A stretch of 64,000 bases of DNA from the NCBI GenBank assembly GCA_013396755.1, contig VWZF01003199.1, forward strand, positions 1 to 64,000. Direction: 5' to 3'. The translations under genes were made by a program, and so were the position numbers. Below are positions 1-11,987 of this stretch, one piece after another. Within the stretch, counting starts at the first letter, position 1. Each line of letters starts with the position of its first letter. A model generated the notes under the pieces. The model saw only the letters and a program-made list of their open reading frames with translations, had not been told where the DNA came from and ran no database searches. Origin of the DNA: Sclerurus mexicanus (taxonomy: Eukaryota; Chordata; Aves; Passeriformes; Furnariidae).

Positions 1-140
1 TGTCCTTGCTGTGCTGGGACCCCGGAACTGGACACAGCACTCCTGCAGATTTTGCTGTATCCGTGTCTGGCACCACGGTGTCCTGCTCTGCTGTGGCTTC
101 CAGCCACGGTTGCCACTCTCAGTGGGGCAGAAGTGGGGCA

Positions 141-240
141 TAATCATAGAATGACAGAATTATTTGGGTTGGAAAAGACCTTTAGGGTCATCAAGTCCAA
201 CCCTTAACCCACCACGGCCAAAGTCACCAAGGACCTCTGG
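141..240 (-). mobile_element. CR1 LINE 3' fragment
   Basis: Begins AATCATAGAATGACAGAAT, the complement of the CR1 3' tail, then TTTGGGTTGGAAAAGACC and AAGTCCAACC. Only about 100 bp of the 3' end is kept. Confidence 0.75.
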
Positions 241-1220
241 AAAGGGCCTTCATGAGCATTTCAATTTCCCATTTTTTGCCCTCTGGAGCCCACGGGATTT
301 ACTAAAACATGTTTGCCTGGAAGCAAGTGCACCAGTGCAGGCTGGGGGGCATCCAGAGCTGGAGAACCTCCATCCCTGTGTTGCACACAAGCGCTAATCA
401 CCCTCAGGGTTATAACCTCCTGCTTTTCCTGCCCTTGGACACTGACTGTCTGCTCCTCCCAGACACAGCACCCTCCTGCTGCCTTCTCTTGGCCAGAGGA
501 TTCTGGTACTCTCCAGTTCTCTGATCCTGTGATTCTCTGACTCTCAGATTTTATGATTCTCTGATTTGATGGGAGTTAGAAACTGTTAAGTAGAGAAATC
601 AGATAAAAGCAGACAAAGACATCTGCCCTCTGAATGGAGAAGGGGGGTCCAGGCCGACCTGAGAGAAAGGCAATCAGACTTTATTTTCTGACTGGCAGCT
701 CTGAAGGATGTTAAATAGATTCTGCTAAAGCATCGAACAGACCCAGCAGCAGGGCTGGGTAATTTGCACGAGGGAACAAGCACCTTGGAGTGTCCAAGGA
801 GGTCTTTGGCAGACTTCCACGAGCCCTGGAATACTGGGGGGCTGCAGACCCTTCCCCTGGGTTACTGGAGCTGATGAGCTGCCAATTGTTCCCCTGACGT
901 CAATGCCCAGCAGAAAGCCCGAGATGATAATGGAAGATTTGGTCAATAAAGAATTAAAGGATTGCAGTCAAATTAAATTATGACAATCAACAAGGCCTGC
1001 AGGAAAGAGCTCCTGTCAAACAAACCTGATTTTCTTTTCTGGTGAGTGAGGGGTTTAGTTAATCAGCGCAACCAACGTGTGTGTGTGAGCACAGCAGAGT
1101 TCTCTGAGAGAGGGGCCTCTCCCCCAGCAGGTGAGCAGCTGGCACAGGGCACCAGGGAAATACCAGCAGAACCAGCTGATTCAGAGACCTCCAAATGCAG
1201 CTGGCAGGACCACCTCAGAA

Positions 1221-1402
1221 CCACAGAGTCCCAGACTCGTTGGGTTGGGGGGATTTTAAAGCCCACCCAGTGCCACCCCTGCCATGGGCAGGGACACCTC
1301 CCACCAGCCCAGGTGGCTCCAAGCCCCGTCCAGCCTGGTCTTGGACACTTCCAGGGATCCAGGGGCAGCCACAGATTCTCTGCCCAACCTGGCCTTCCCA
1401 GC
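1221..1402 (-). mobile_element. CR1 LINE 3' fragment
   Basis: Carries GTTGGGTTGG, CCATGGGCAGGGACACC, CCAAGCCCCGTCC and CTTCCAGGGATCCAGGGG in the normal antisense order; the tail octamers are degraded. Confidence 0.8.
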
Positions 1403-2225
1403 ATCTACTGAGGATTCCAGTGCCCTGCCTGCCTCCTCTTCTCCCCCTGATTCCAAGTGAGCTGCTCCCCTTTACATAACCCAGCCTATTTCGCCTGCAT
1501 TTCACCAAATCCCACCTGCTGGTGACCCCCCAGCTCCCTGACCTTGCCTTCCACACACCTGCTCTTGTGCCAGGGGATTGAGAACATTTTGGGTTGCAAA
1601 TTTAGTTTGTATTACAGGAATCGTGTATTTAGCTAATTATCGGTTGATTTACACAAACAGAAATAAGTCAACTCTTTTGCACCAGAAAATTCACAGTTTA
1701 GTTAAAAGGTTGTTATCTTTTTGTTTACTTTTTTAAACTCAAGACCTATTTCTATGTAAGAAAATACTTACAAATCCTGCAGACTTCATTCTGCAGTTTC
1801 ATTTAATAAAAAACTACAAAGTTTTGAAAAACTAGTTTAAAAAAAGAAATCCAGCAACTGCCTTTTTTTCCTGACTCACTGACACCGTGAAGCAGCTGAG
1901 CCAGGTGCCGAAGCCCCCCCAGACCCCCGTCCTCAGGCCCCTGCCCTGCCTCCTGCCCGAGCTGCCACACAGCACCCACCTGGCTCTCCTGGCAGTGCCA
2001 CCTCGGGGATGCTGAGAAAGAAGCATCTCCTGTGCACCAGGGCTGGGCATAAATCAGCCCGGGCGGTGCCGATGGGAATCTCCTGGATGAGGATTCCCAA
2101 GGGCATGAGGCCTCCCCAGGCTCCTCTGTAATGACCTCAGCGAGGGGGCTGGCGGGGAACAGCCTTAATCCCACATCAATTCTCCCTCATCTGATTTCTC
2201 TAACGAATGGCATGTGCTCGGAGGT

Positions 2226-2372
2226 CATGGAATCACAGAAACGTGGAATCAGGACTGGTTTGGGTTGGGAGGGACATGGAAGACCATCCTGTTCCCACCC
2301 CCTGCCATGGGCAGAGACACCTTCCACTATCCCAGGTTGCCCCAAGACCCGTCCAACCTGGTCTTGATGACC
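2226..2372 (-). mobile_element. CR1 LINE 3' fragment
   Basis: Tail GGAATCACAGAAACGTGGAA then GGTTTGGGTTGGGAGGGACA; ends within the CCAACCTGG box. Confidence 0.8.
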
Positions 2373-2944
2373 AGCCCAGACAGGAATGTGCTGCGTGAGT
2401 TGCCTCCAGCAGAATTAAAAGCCCTTTCTTGTGCTTTCCTGGAGCAATGCTGGGGCAGTTTCATTTCTGGCTCTGCTGTACCTATGGCTGGAAGCCTCTT
2501 CTGGCTCTCATTCCAAGGATCGTGTCATGGAAGGGGCTGTCTGTGTCCCAACCAGACCCTTCCCAAGGCCCAGGCAGTGTAAGACCAAAATGTGCAAGTT
2601 CAGCATAGGAAAAAAAAAAAAGTAAATTCAGGAGAGCAGGAAAATTCTGTCAACTGTGTTTTTTCAGATGTCAGGGAAGGTTCAACAGAAAGTTGGATAA
2701 ACACTACAAAGACAGGAAAAGATATGTTTAAGGTGAAGAATGAAAGTTTCAAACCAGTTTTGAAATGGAATGCATTTCACTGAGTTTTATTTTTAAATTA
2801 ATATGTAAGTGAGGACTGAACCTGTCTTTTTGGGTGGGATTCTTCTGAACAGTTGTAGACACAGAGTCAGTCTGTGACTGGAGACAGTCCTGAGATCACC
2901 TTCATAGCCATGGACACAAACAGTGATTTTAGGGCAGAATGCAG

Positions 2945-3100
2945 AGAACCACAGGAGGTTGGAGTTGAGAGGGATCTTGAAGTTCATCCAGTTTCACCCT
3001 CTGCCATGGGCAGGCACATCCACCAGATCACGTTGCTCCAAGCCCCATCCAACCTGGCCTTGGACACTTCCAGGGATGGGGCAGCCCCAGCCAGAACAGG
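2945..3100 (-). mobile_element. CR1 LINE 3' fragment
   Basis: GGTTGGAGTTGAGAGGGATC, CCATGGGCAGGC and CCAACCTGGCCTTGGACAC are present; the tail is poor. Confidence 0.8.
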
Positions 3101-3410
3101 TTCTGTGCATTGACACAAATGTACTTGGAGCCCTGAAATTATCACAGGGATGTTCACGGACTGGGAGCATCTCCAAACTCAAGGGTGGGTTCTTGCTTCT
3201 CTCTATCACTGGAAAGGAGGAAGAAGGGAAAGAGGACCTGGTGTGTGCTCCTGCTCCCAGTCCCAAATCACTCTTCACAGAGTAGGGTCTCATTAAAACC
3301 AAGGAGTCCTCCCTCCTCACTGCCCCTGCTCACCGTGGCCATTCCCTGGGAATGCAGCTGGAGCTGCCTTGGCATGGATGAGCGTGCCTGGAAAACCAGG
3401 GACTCCTGTG

Positions 3411-4343
3411 TCAGGCACGAGCCTTCCTGAGCATTTTGAGCAGGGCCTGGCGGATGTGCCTGGTCCTCATGCTGTACACGACGGGGTTCAGCGTGGTGGG
3501 CAGGGTCAGGTAGAGGTCAGCCAGCAGGACCCGCGCAGGCGCAGCCACGGCGCTGCTGAAGTGCTGGGCGTAAATGGAGACCAGCCCGGGCAGGTAGAAC
3601 AGCAGCACCACACAGAGGTGGCTCCCACACGTGCTCAGGGCCTTCCGGCGTGACTTCTGCCCCAGGACCACCCTCAGGATCATCGCGTAGGACACAGCAA
3701 TGAAGGCCACGTCCATCCCCACGATCAGAGAGGACCCGGCCACGCTGTAGAGCCCGGCGGGCGCGGGGTCTGCGCACGCCAGCTTGGCCACGGCCAGGTG
3801 CTCGCAGTAGAAGTGGGGCACCATGTGGGAGCCACAGTAGGGCAGGGATGCCACCAGCCCCGTCAGGGGCACCATGAAGAGGAGAGCTCTCAGCACGATG
3901 GCCAGGCCGATCTGGGCGATGGTTTGGACACTCAGGATGGTTTGGTACCTGAGGGGGTGGCAGATGGCGACGTAGCGGTCAACAGCCATGGCCAGGAGCA
4001 GTCCCGACTCCTCCGATGTCGTGGAGTGAACAAGGAACATCTGAACAAAACAGGCCACGTAGCCGATCTCAGTGGAGCTGAGCCACAGCACGCTCAGCAT
4101 CTTGGGGACGACGGCTGTCACCATGACCATGTCAATGGCTGCCAGCATGGCCAGGAGCCGATGGGTGGGGGCACACAGGGACTTGTCCAGCCCAGTAACA
4201 AGCAAAACTGCCCCATTTCCTACCAGGGCCATAACATAGGCTGAGCAGAAAAGGACACCCAGGCAGGTGGAGAAAGATTCCAGGCCAGGGACACCCATCA
4301 GGATGAAGGAGGAGGAGCTGCTGTTAAAGGGAAAAGAAGCCAT
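3411..4343 (-). CDS. Class I olfactory receptor, OR52-like, intact
   Basis: Odorant-binding seven-helix G-protein-coupled receptor of the olfactory neuron plasma membrane. The frame is open to 4379, but the first ATG is at 4343 and gives 310 residues, normal for the family; the start MASFPFNSS places an N-glycosylation site (NSS) near residue 7. Family landmarks appear in order: VPGLES before helix 1, GN in helix 1, an altered helix 2 entry (SLCAPTHRLLAML instead of the usual LHEPMYxFLAML), MAVDRYVAICHPLRY at the end of helix 3, YCEHLAVAKLAC in the second outer loop (OR52 style), KALSTCGSH entering helix 6, and LNPVVYSMRTRHIR in helix 7. It is the only OR here on the minus strand. The missing EPMY motif is odd but the frame is complete, so it is probably functional. 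OR52 rather than OR51 is inferred from the EH loop motif. Confidence 0.92.
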   Translation of the reverse strand: MASFPFNSSSSSFILMGVPGLESFSTCLGVLFCSAYVMALVGNGAVLLVTGLDKSLCAPTHRLLAMLAAIDMVMVTAVVPKMLSVLWLSSTEIGYVACFVQMFLVHSTTSEESGLLLAMAVDRYVAICHPLRYQTILSVQTIAQIGLAIVLRALLFMVPLTGLVASLPYCGSHMVPHFYCEHLAVAKLACADPAPAGLYSVAGSSLIVGMDVAFIAVSYAMILRVVLGQKSRRKALSTCGSHLCVVLLFYLPGLVSIYAQHFSSAVAAPARVLLADLYLTLPTTLNPVVYSMRTRHIRQALLKMLRKARA

Positions 4344-4498
4344 GAAGGAGAATCTTGATTTGCGTTTAAAAGAAGACACTGAGTTTTGAGCCCTGAGGTG
4401 TCAGGGGTAAAAGGTGGGGACTCTGCATCAGCGCAAGAGCCAAATCAGGAATCCACATTGTTATTATGATGGGTGAGACAGTGCAGCATCACCTTTTC

Positions 4499-4696
4499 TT
4501 CCTGGAAAGGGTGGTCAGGCCTTGGCAGGGGCTGCCCAGGGAGGGTTGGAGTGCCCAGCCCTGGAGGTGCCCAAGGCAGGACTGGCCGTGGCACTCAGTG
4601 CTCTGGGCTGGGGGACAAGGTGGGCATCGGGCACAGGGTGGGCTCCGTGGGCTGGCAGGGCTTTTCCAGCCTCAGGGATCCTGGGATTCTACGATC
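4499..4696 (+). mobile_element. CR1 LINE 3' fragment, GGACAAGG-type subfamily
   Basis: Second CR1 subfamily of this window: CTGGAAAGGGTGGTCAGGCC, GGAGGTGCCCAAGGCAGG and GGGGGACAAGGTGGGCATCG, ending CTGGGATTCT. It lies just upstream of the minus-strand OR. Confidence 0.8.
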
Positions 4697-6194
4697 ACCT
4701 GATAAGAAGAATGGATCAGAAACACTGAATAAATGGAGCTGTTGTGTCTTGGAAGTTCTTACAAGGTGAAGAAGTCCATGTTTCAGGTTAAGCCACTAGG
4801 AATAATCAAGGGACTCTTACAGTCTTATTCCTCTGTTGGTTGCTCATTAGGGCTCAGCTAACATCCCAAAATAAGCTGCAAGAGGAGAGAACAAGGAGAG
4901 CAAGGTCAGCTTCCAGCCCTGGCTTCCCTGCATGGACCCAGCAGAGGAAGTTGCTCCAAATTTGTAGGGCAAAAAGTGGTCTCAGACAGTGCTCTGGGAC
5001 ATTAAATGTGATCGTGAAATTCCCTTTTGCTGCTCTTTCTCCATTCTGTCATTCATAGGAGAGAAGCCTGCAAAGTCAGGCAGAGGAAAATACTAATTTC
5101 TGAGGTTTTATTCTGATGGGAGAAGTTTGAAGGTAACACAGAAACTCCACAGAAGACTCCTGGAGGGACAAGAAAAATCTGAGTGTGGTGGGCAGGACCT
5201 ACACGTTCATTAGTGCTGAAACTTTGCTGCTGCTTCCGCTGCTTCTCCCCACAAAGTGGCAAAGACCAGGCAGGTGCTGACACACCAGGTCCTGCTTGCT
5301 GGGACAAATTCCCTGGGGGATCATTCACCGGGAGCTTCTTAGTGAGGAGCAAACCCTCACTGGCAAGACACAAACTCACCTGGTCTTAGCCCGAACATTT
5401 GGAAATTGTCTTACCTCTCCTCCCCTCCCGGGCTGGCCCCTGGCTGTTGTCTCCAACCCTGCCCTCCGTAGGCTGGGAGTTGAGCACATTGGTTTTCCAT
5501 CAGTACAGAAATCTGAGATGGGAGAAGACCCAGAACACTCTGAGGATGCAGCTCAGCAGGACTCCGGTCACCCCCCCACCTCCGCAGGTGGAAACCACGT
5601 CTCCTTCTAGGCTGGTGTGTCCCCTCCAATTCCCACCTTGGGAATTGGCAGCAGATGTTTGTGTGCACCACCAGTGAGTGCTTCCCAGAGGGTTTCTGCT
5701 GTGAGAGCTGGTGCCCCTGGACACGGCCTGAGATTCAGGTTTTCCGTGACCTGAAGCCCTGAATCAGGACAGCACTGTCAGCTGTGGGGCTGTTCCTGCT
5801 GGAGCCCAAACCCCATCCATCTTCCTGGAGCCCCCCTCCGGATGGGCATCCCACCCACAGGGTCTCTGTCCCTGTGTTGGGAAGGAAAACCAGTATCATG
5901 TCCCCTCCAGCACCACTCCCCCCTCCCAGTGTGTGCACCTCCATCCCCTCCAGGCCTTGGCAAAGGCTGTGAATTGTCCTGTTTTTACAGGGAAAACAGA
6001 GATATGGAAAGGTTAAACCAGCCTGTTGGCAGTTTGGGAATGGGATTCAAGTTTCTCAGGCACTGGCACCCTCTGTTTTCCCCAACATACCAAAGGGCCA
6101 GACCTCACCTCCTTGATTTTCCAGACATTTGACTTCCTTGACCCCTAAATAGTTTCATCTTTCCTCCAAGCTGCTTTGAGTCCTCCACAGGATA

Positions 6195-6383
6195 CAAACC
6201 AAGAGGCTTTTCAGCCTCGCTCCAATCGGTGACAAAAACCAAGAGGTTTTTCAGCCTGGCTGTAGTCAATGACACAAACCAGGAGGTTTCTCAGCCTGGC
6301 TCTGGTCAAAGACACAAACCAGGAGACTTTTCAGCTTGGCTGTAATCAGTGACATTAACCAAGAGACATTTCAGCCTGCGTCC
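6195..6383 (+). repeat. 40-bp minisatellite, about 4.7 units
   Basis: TCAGCCTGGC or close variants recur at 6211, 6251, 6291, 6331 and 6371, exactly 40 bp apart. Each is preceded by AAACCA(A/G)GAG and followed by a diverged T/C-rich segment. Units differ by 10-25%, so the array is not new. Confidence 0.9.
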
Positions 6384-6817
6384 AGTTACCTCCTCAGCCA
6401 CGTGAGGCCAAACACTGCACAGCCAACATTGTGCCAACGCTGCCCAGCCGAAGGTGTGGATGAAGGTTTATTGCTCAGAGGACTCCACGCAGCCCCTCAG
6501 CTCCCTGGGCTGTGAACCCACAGCTGGCACAGGCCACTTCGGCACGAAACGTGTCTCATGCCACAATTATTTGTCTGGAAAGGGCAAACATATGAGATCC
6601 TATAAAACTGTGCTTGGGAAAAAGCAGCATCTCCCCCCCTCATTCCTGCCTGAAGTATCTGATCCCCAAATCCCAGGTTCTGCTCTGGGCAGTGGTACCT
6701 GCATTCCATCCTGGTGACAAAGCTCTCCAGGTTATTAAACAGTGCTGCTCAACCAGCACCAGGCTCAGTTTTCACTGCGTGCTCTGGTTCACAGGGCTGC
6801 TCCAGTCCTGTTTCCTT

Positions 6818-7065
6818 ATGGAATCACAGAACATTTGGGTTGAAAGGGATTTTGTGGATCATCTTGTTCCACCCTCTGCCACGGGCACAGACACCTTCCA
6901 GTATCCCAGGCTGCTCCAAGCCCTGTCCAACCTGGCCTTGGACACTCGCAGGGATCCAGGGGCAGCCACAGCTTCTCTGCCCAACCTGTGCCAGGGCCTG
7001 CCCACCCTCCCAGGTTGGAAGGAAGAATTCCTTCTGCATATCCCATCTAAATCCACTCTCCTTCC
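6818..7065 (-). mobile_element. CR1 LINE 3' fragment
   Basis: Tail ATGGAATCACAGAACATTTG, then the full run to TGCCAGGGCCTGCCCACC and the AATATCCCATCT-like segment. Confidence 0.8.
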
Positions 7066-8048
7066 GGGAGGGTCGCGCACACACACACTCAGGGGTGTCC
7101 GGTGCCATGTCCCAGCCATACATGGAGCATCACGCCTGGGAGAGCTGCTCCTTCATCTCCTCAGCTCTGCCCCAGCCTTGCATGGACCTCTCCTGCCCAC
7201 AGGCCCCAAGAATAGCAGCAGCTGCAGCCTCCACACAGATTTTTGGAAGACTCTGTGCTATTTTGGCTGTTTTGGGGTGCACATGTGACCACAGGGAAGG
7301 AGCAGCACGTTCCCACTGGTGCTGCTCCGGTGGGACCTGCTGACACTGCTGAGCATTCCCTTGGTGCTTCGCTGGCGTGACAGCCTGAGAGAGTTTTGTT
7401 TTGTGCAATTAACTAGTTCAGTAATTTGTAAACTGAATATTCCCTGATTCCTGAGGTGGTGCTTCTTCTGTAAGCAGTGTTCAAATCCTACCTAAACACC
7501 TGCCAAAAAAGTTATGCAGTGTAGATTATCTAATTATAGACCATTGTTTCTGTGCCAAATGTCTTTCAGGTGCTGAAAGGACCATAAATTTTCCCATAAA
7601 GTTTGGAAAACAGTAGTCTGGTTTTTGGGTTTTTTTTTAAATTCACAAAAAGATGAAGATCTGGCCACATACTGAGATTTTTCTCAGGCACAAAAAGCTG
7701 AAAGAGTTTTATTTTGTGCCATGAAATAGTTCAGTAAGTTGTAAAGGAATCAGTTTTCCTCATTGCAGAAGTCAAAATCCAGAAGATTTCCTAGAAAGGG
7801 GGGACATCACCAGGCATGTTGTGCCCCATTACATTTGTTTCAAACTTATTCTAGTTTATCTCGACTTAACTAAATAGAAAAGGAGCTGAAATCCCTAATG
7901 GCCCACAGGCTGGCAAAGCTTCCCTGACTTTGTGAGGAGGGAATAGATCTTGGTACATCATGTTGAGATTTTAACTCTCTCCTCACTCGTTTTTACCAAG
8001 CTTTGTCTTGGTGCTGCCAGAAAAATAATCATTAAATTTACCAGAGTC

Positions 8049-8112
8049 CATCGAATCACGGAATAGTTCAGGTTGGAAGGGACCTTTAAAGGGCATCTCG
8101 TCCAAGCCTCAC
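8049..8112 (-). mobile_element. Short CR1 3' tail
   Basis: ATCGAATCACGGAATAGTTC with GGTTGGAAGGGACC; only about 65 bp remain. Confidence 0.7.
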
Positions 8113-8330
8113 TCAACACTGTGTGTGGTTCTCAGACATGGTCCATCCGTCACTGAGCCCACGAAAACACAGAGGCTCCTTTTGCAGCCCCAGGGTGACC
8201 TGGGTGTACAGAGACCCCCAGGGCTCCCCCAGCCCTGCAGGTCAGGGCAGGCACAGGGAACAAAGGGCTTCTGAGGGAGCGCCACTCCTGCTCCATCCCC
8301 ATTATGAGTCCAAAAGTAATCTCTGGTAGA

Positions 8331-8815
8331 TAAAATCCCAGGATCCCTGGGGCTGGAAAAGCCCTGCCAGCCCAGGAGACCACCCTGTGCCCGATGCCCA
8401 CCTTGTCCCCCAGCCCAGAGCACTGAGTGCCACGGCCAGTCCTGCCTTGGGCACCTCCAGGGTGGGCACTCCAACCCTCCCTGGGCAGCCCCTGCCAAGG
8501 CCTGACCACCCTTTCCAGGCAGGAATTCCTCCCCATGTCCCCCCTGCCCTGGCCCAGCCTGAGCCCGTTCCCTCTGCTCCTGTCCCTGTTCCCTGGGAGC
8601 AGATCCCAACCCTGCCCTGGATCCATCAGGGACTTGCAGAGCCACAAGGTCCCCCCTGAGCCTCCTTTTCTCCAGGCTGAGCCCCCCCAGCTCCCTCAGC
8701 CCCTCCTGCTGCTCCAGCCCCTTCCCAGCCCCTTCCCTTCCCTGCACAGCTCCAGCCCCTCGGGGTCTCTCCTGTCACGAGGGCTCAGAACTGGGCACAG
8801 CCCTCGAGGGGCATC
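8331..8815 (-). mobile_element. CR1 LINE 3' fragment, long, GGACAAGG-type
   Basis: About 485 bp of the second subfamily, extending to GAGCCTCCTTTTCTCCAGGC and GGGCTCAGAACTGGGCACAG, the end of the CR1 reverse transcriptase frame. Confidence 0.85.
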
Positions 8816-9794
8816 AGCAGCGCCAGCACAGGGGGAACGGGATCAAGGGCAATCTCTGACATCTGATAGACACGTGCATGACCTGACCTCCCACTCTCTG
8901 ACTCTGTACTCTCCCCAAATCCCCTTTTCAGAGTGTTTTCCTCCCCCCAAACCTGGGCCTCACCAGAGCTCGTGACTTTGCCCTCTCCGTAGAGGAGAGG
9001 AGCCAATCCTTACCTTCCCAGTGCCACTTGCATCCTCTTCATGCACAGGCACGAGGGGACCGGTCTGGGGCTGTGAGCAGGGGACTGCAGGTCCTCACAG
9101 GTGACAGAGGTGACAGATGTCACTCCTGCATGTCTGCAGCTTGTCTGAGGGTGATTTAACCACGGAAGAGCCAGAAAATTAGCACTGTTGTAATTAACCT
9201 AAACAAGGGAGACAGCAGAGGTTGCAGGTGTCTGACTGGCAGATCTTGACCACAATATTCAAACAAATCTGGGATGTCCGGAATTGTTGGAGCAGCTCAT
9301 TAACTCCACCAGAGACAAAGCCCACTTAGATTTGTTGGCATTGCTGCACAGCAGCTTTTCTGGGTAGATTCTTTCATATTCCACCTTGATTTGGCTACAA
9401 TTTTAACTTGGCTCAGAGCTGGGCGCTATCCTTAAAAATACTGGCACAATGCCAGTATTTATTTTAAATGTAAAAAAGATCCCTTCCCAGCTCAGCTGGG
9501 ATGGCCTGGCCCTGCACCTACAGCACCTGCAAGTACTGCTTCTCTCCCAAAAGCAACTCCTCAACCTGCCAAAAGGACCTGCAGGGAAATATTTATGTGT
9601 CTTAAGGAACCTGAGCACCGTAATCTGGGACTTCAGGGACTGAATCACCACAAGGAGAGGCTGCTGCCTGGGAATAGCCAGGAATAGAACCAGTAAACAA
9701 CCAAAGCTCTTCTCCCACTGTGTGGGTGGTGTCTGTCCCAGCACCCAGAGTGCCAAACAGAGCTTTGTTCCACAGAGGGGGAATATTTTATCTC

Positions 9795-10260
9795 TGAGCT
9801 GCTGGAGCGAGTCCAGAGGAGGCCATGAAGATGCTCCAAGGGCTGGAGCCCCTCTGCTCTGGAGCCAGGCTGGGAGAGCTGGGAATGTTCACCTGGAGAA
9901 GGGAAGGCTTCAGGGACACCTGAGAGCCCCTTTTGGTGCCTGAAGGGGCTCCAGGAGAGCTGGAGAGGGACTGGGGACAAGGGATGGAGGGACAGGACAA
10001 GGGGAATGGCTTCCCACTGCCAGAGGGCAGGGACAGATGGGATATTGGGAAGGAATTGCTGGCTGGGAGGGTGGGCAGACCCTGGCACAGGTTGGGCAGA
10101 GAAGCTGTGGCTGCCCCTGGATCCCTGGAAGTGTCCCAGGCCAGGTTGGACGGGGCTTGGAGCAGCCTGGGCTGGTGGAAGGTGTCCCTGCCCATGGCAG
10201 GGGTGGCACTGGGTGGGCTTTGAGGTCCCTTCCCACACAAACCAGTCTGGGGTTCTGTGA
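9795..10260 (+). mobile_element. CR1 LINE 3' fragment, long
   Basis: Runs from GAGTCCAGAGGAGGCCATGA through GGGCTCCAGGAGAGCTGGAG and ACTGCCAGAGGGCAGGGA to the tail GGGGTTCTGTGA. Confidence 0.85.
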
Positions 10261-10692
10261 ACTGCCCATGCAAATCGTAGCCCAGGATGGGCCACAAAAA
10301 TCCACCCCAGACACGTCAGTTCTGCAGCTTGTACATGATCCCCTTCAAATGTTTCCCATCTCATGAATCTTTCTGGGTTAATGACTTGAGGACTGTGAGC
10401 ACACAGAAGCTGAAAACAGTGACACTTGAGCCAATTCCAGTGAGCAGGAAGCAGCTCAGCAGGCTGGGGGTGCTCAGTCCCAGGGTCAGCCTGTGCAGGA
10501 CCAGAAAACCTTCGGAGTGTTCAGCTCTGACATCACGGAGCTCACAGTGAGCTGGGGGGAAGCCGTGTCTGAGCTCCACAGGCTGCTCCTGTTGAGTGCT
10601 AAGGAACTGCTGGTGGCCTGCAGGTCCCCCCAGAGAGCTGCTGGAACATTTAACAAAGGTGGTGGAGGGAAGAGGGGCCAAACCAAGGGAGC

Positions 10693-10834
10693 GTCTGACC
10701 CTGAGGGTGTCCAAGGAATGACTGAATGCTGCACTCAGCTCTCTGGTCTGGGTGACAGGGCGGGGGTTGGTCACAGGTTGGACACGATGGTCTTGGAGAT
10801 CCTTTCCAACCTCAGTGACCCTGGAATTCTGTGG
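10693..10834 (+). mobile_element. CR1 LINE 3' fragment
   Basis: GGTTGGACACGATGGTCTTG and CCTTTCCAACCTCAGTGACC with the tail CTGGAATTCTGTG. Confidence 0.7.
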
Positions 10835-11829
10835 GGGACCAGCTCCCAGGTCATGGGGAGGAGCCCAAACATGTGAACACTGAGTTTTTATCTCTCTTTT
10901 TGGTTGTGTTTGCCCTCCTGTTTATGACTTAGACATCATTTCTCTTGCCTGAATTGTTATTGTTGTGCGGGGCCACTGCAGAGCTGCTGCCTCGCACATC
11001 AGTGCTGCAAATACAGCACAAAAAGATAATGAAATCCACAGTATTTCTAGTGATTTAATGCATCTACTTCCTTTATTTCCTCCAAGGCTTAGAACAAGAA
11101 ATGATTTTTGCTGCAGAGCTGGAATATTTATAACTCTGAACTGATACAAGAGGCGGTTCCTCTTCACTGGGTCTAAAGAACAGATGTGGCACAAGAGCAG
11201 ATGTGGCCTCTTTTCCCGTATCCCTGGGCCAGCAGTTGCCATCCCAGCCCAGCAGGTAAGGAAGCCCCACATCCATGGACCATGCTGCCTTCAGGTCACA
11301 GAGTCCTGTGGGGACTCTGTTTGCTTCCCCCAAGGTGTCCTCAGAAGCTCTTCCTCCAGCCCAGAGCCCACAGTCAAGGAGAAGGAAAAAAAAATCTAAA
11401 TACACATAAAATGCAAAAATAAATAATATAAATAGCCATTTTTCACACCTGTGGGAGGTTGCCAATTTAGCTGAGCAGGAACTGAGCTTTGCACATCCAG
11501 GAAAGGAGGGAATTGGGTTCTTTTGAAGCTTTTGGTGAACACCCCCAGCCCCAGGGCAGTGGAGATGAGGGACCACGGAAGAACTGTGCAATGCTGAGAG
11601 AAGAAGTGATAAACTGGACAGTAAAATTCAGGATGCATTCATTCCCTTGGGGCAGCACTTGCTCAGGTGTGGGTTCTCCACAGCCACAGTCCCTTCTCCC
11701 ACCATGGAGCATCTCCTCCTGCCCTGACCTTCATCTTCCTCCCGCTCTTTCTCACTATTTTTGTCCACTCCTCTCTCAGTTTGACATTTTCTGCCCTTTA
11801 TAAACATGTTTTCACAAAGGCACTACAAT

Positions 11830-11987
11830 TCCCCATCCCTGGAAGTGTCCAAGGCCAGGTTGGATGGAGCTTGGAGCAACCTGGGCTGGTGGAAGGTGTC
11901 CCGGCCCATGGCAGGGGTGGCACTGGATGAGCTTTGAGGTCCCTCCCAATTCAAACCACTCCATGATGCCATGATTCCATGATTTTA
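11830..11987 (+). mobile_element. CR1 LINE 3' fragment
   Basis: GGAAGTGTCCAAGGCCAGG to CCATGATTCCATGATTTTAT, a good octamer tail. Confidence 0.8.

Larger units (their letters stand above)
1..3410. other. Intergenic, left edge
   Basis: Apart from the CR1 pieces listed separately, I see no gene, RNA gene or ordered repeat. Short open frames here are mostly CR1 translations. Confidence 0.7.

Noticed and set aside
7470..7500. tRNA-like B box (GTTCAAATCC)
   Set aside because: No A box at the right distance and no cloverleaf could be folded.
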